NCBI GenBank assembly: GCA_020137815.1
Contig: CM035359.1
Location: forward strand, 2,514,581 to 2,578,580
Source: Hormiphora californensis
Taxonomy: Eukaryota; Ctenophora; Tentaculata; Cydippida; Pleurobrachiidae
Reading direction: 5' to 3'
Length of the DNA: 64,000 nt
Both the position numbers and the translations under genes were made by a program. The notes under the pieces were generated by a model that saw nothing but the letters and a program-made list of their open reading frames with translations, was not told where the DNA came from and searched no databases. How positions within the stretch are numbered: the first letter of the stretch is position 1; each line of letters opens with the position of its first letter. Positions 62,938 through 64,000 of this stretch are shown one piece after another.

Positions 62938-63539
62938 CCAGTTTCCGGCGGTACTGTCCCGTAAACCATCACCTCCGCAATATTCATAATAAGGTACTCT
63001 TCATCTCCCTTTTCCGAATCTTCCAACTTAACATAAGATACTAACTGCGAAGTGTCGCAATGCAGAGTGTAAGTTTGAGAAGTTACGTCCTCTCCATTTG
63101 CTGTGTCAACCTCTGTTATCTTGCCGCAGTCAGCAATCAGTGTAATACCATCAGCATCATACAAATACACACGGGTACCAAGTAACCGCTGGATTGTACC
63201 AGAATTAGCCTCAAGCCTGAAAACGATAAGAAAATTGAAGAATTCTCGGCGACTCTGTTTCTGATCACGCTCCTACCTGTTAACTATGACAACTCGTGAC
63301 ACCAAAGCAGGTTCTTCCAATTGTAGTTTCAACCATTGTGGTGGTTTCGGTGTTACAGTTTGATACAAATTGTGATAGAAAGTATTGGGGTTACTGTCGA
63401 TAGCTAACTCAGGCGGGCTAACTGGTTCAAATGTCTTTGCTGTTGCACTGGAAATCGGCAGGAGTTGATCACCCGGAGTTGAAGAAGCTGTGTTTAGTGG
63501 ATTTAGGAATAACAGAAGCACTACTAGCCGAGATATCAT
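62931..63539 (-). CDS. secreted F5/8 type C (discoidin-like) domain protein, paralogue 2, transposon-terminated
   Basis: Exon one (63539-63277) encodes signal peptide MISRLVVLLLFLNPLNTASS, LAIDSNPNTFYHN and QWLKLQLEEPALVSRVVIVN. Exon two (63216-62931) encodes RVYLYDADGITLIADCG, SQTYTLHCDTSQLVSYVKLE and MNIAEVMVYGTVPPETG, then Trp and TAA. The Trp codon straddles the target duplication and the TAA lies wholly in the inserted element. The usual donor is displaced to 62352. The product would be a complete single domain without whatever followed in the ancestor. Close to paralogue 1 in sequence and exon layout. It could still be functional or could be a decaying copy. Confidence 0.7.
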
Positions 63540-63668
63540 TTCTAAAGCAAAGATAGGGTTATAAAGGGAATTGTGTTAGGACATCTCAAGTAGTGCAGCA
63601 TGTGGACCAATTAGCCCAGGTAGGTTAACTCAGAGTTTTTTTAACTATAACGACATAACGAGGAGCAT

Positions 63669-64000
<332 letters not shown>

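Overview
This is a stretch of an animal nuclear genome. It has multi-exon genes with GT..AG introns, a tandem calponin-homology plus spectrin-repeat gene, LDLa-7TM receptors, secreted TSP1 and discoidin-like proteins, two non-LTR retrotransposons and many small inverted-repeat transposons. Nothing fixes the species. An early-branching or other marine invertebrate (a sponge, for example) would fit the domain mix and compact introns, but this is a guess. No rRNA, tRNA or CRISPR array was recognised.

Layout. 1-1.9 kb holds small foldback elements. 1.9-5.3 kb (minus) is an LDLa-rich 7TM receptor (gene A). 6.2-7.3 kb (plus) is a carbohydrate sulfotransferase with two apparent frameshifts. 7.5-8.5 kb (minus) is an unrecognised multi-exon gene, and 8.8-9.2 kb (plus) a small secreted protein. 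9.5-18.2 kb is a transposon-rich block. Within it, a CR1/L2-like LINE with overlapping ORF1 and ORF2 sits between the inverted ends of a TA-flanked DNA element; there is also a 1-kb palindrome bounded by TTAA and a hAT-like element.

From 18.3 to at least 60.4 kb (plus) one beta-spectrin-like gene occupies the window: 42 confidently placed exons, two CH domains and about 14 spectrin repeats. It has no PH domain or stop here, so it continues past the right edge. Its introns hold other genes, all on the opposite strand: a 90-aa secreted TSP1 protein (34.3-34.7 kb), a second LDLa-7TM receptor (gene B, 39.9-43.3 kb), an intact RLE-type retrotransposon with two Myb-like domains (54.8-58.5 kb), and a tandem array of discoidin-like secreted proteins (60.7-64 kb, with a third copy starting at the edge).

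The most unusual signals are these. (1) Tandem duplications that span splice junctions recur through the spectrin gene and one nested gene. They copy exon ends and splice sites into the intron, and several merge into intronic minisatellites. (2) A 577-bp transposon sits exactly at a splice donor of the second discoidin-like gene; its 9-bp target duplication recreates the old donor on the far side while the element supplies a stop codon. (3) LINE ORFs are bracketed by DNA-transposon inverted ends. (4) About 48-50.3 kb reads like damaged consensus, shown by comparing two arms of an inverted repeat, and one spectrin exon is missing exactly there. Exon boundaries were inferred by eye from splice consensus, frame continuity and protein resemblance, and may be off by a few bases.
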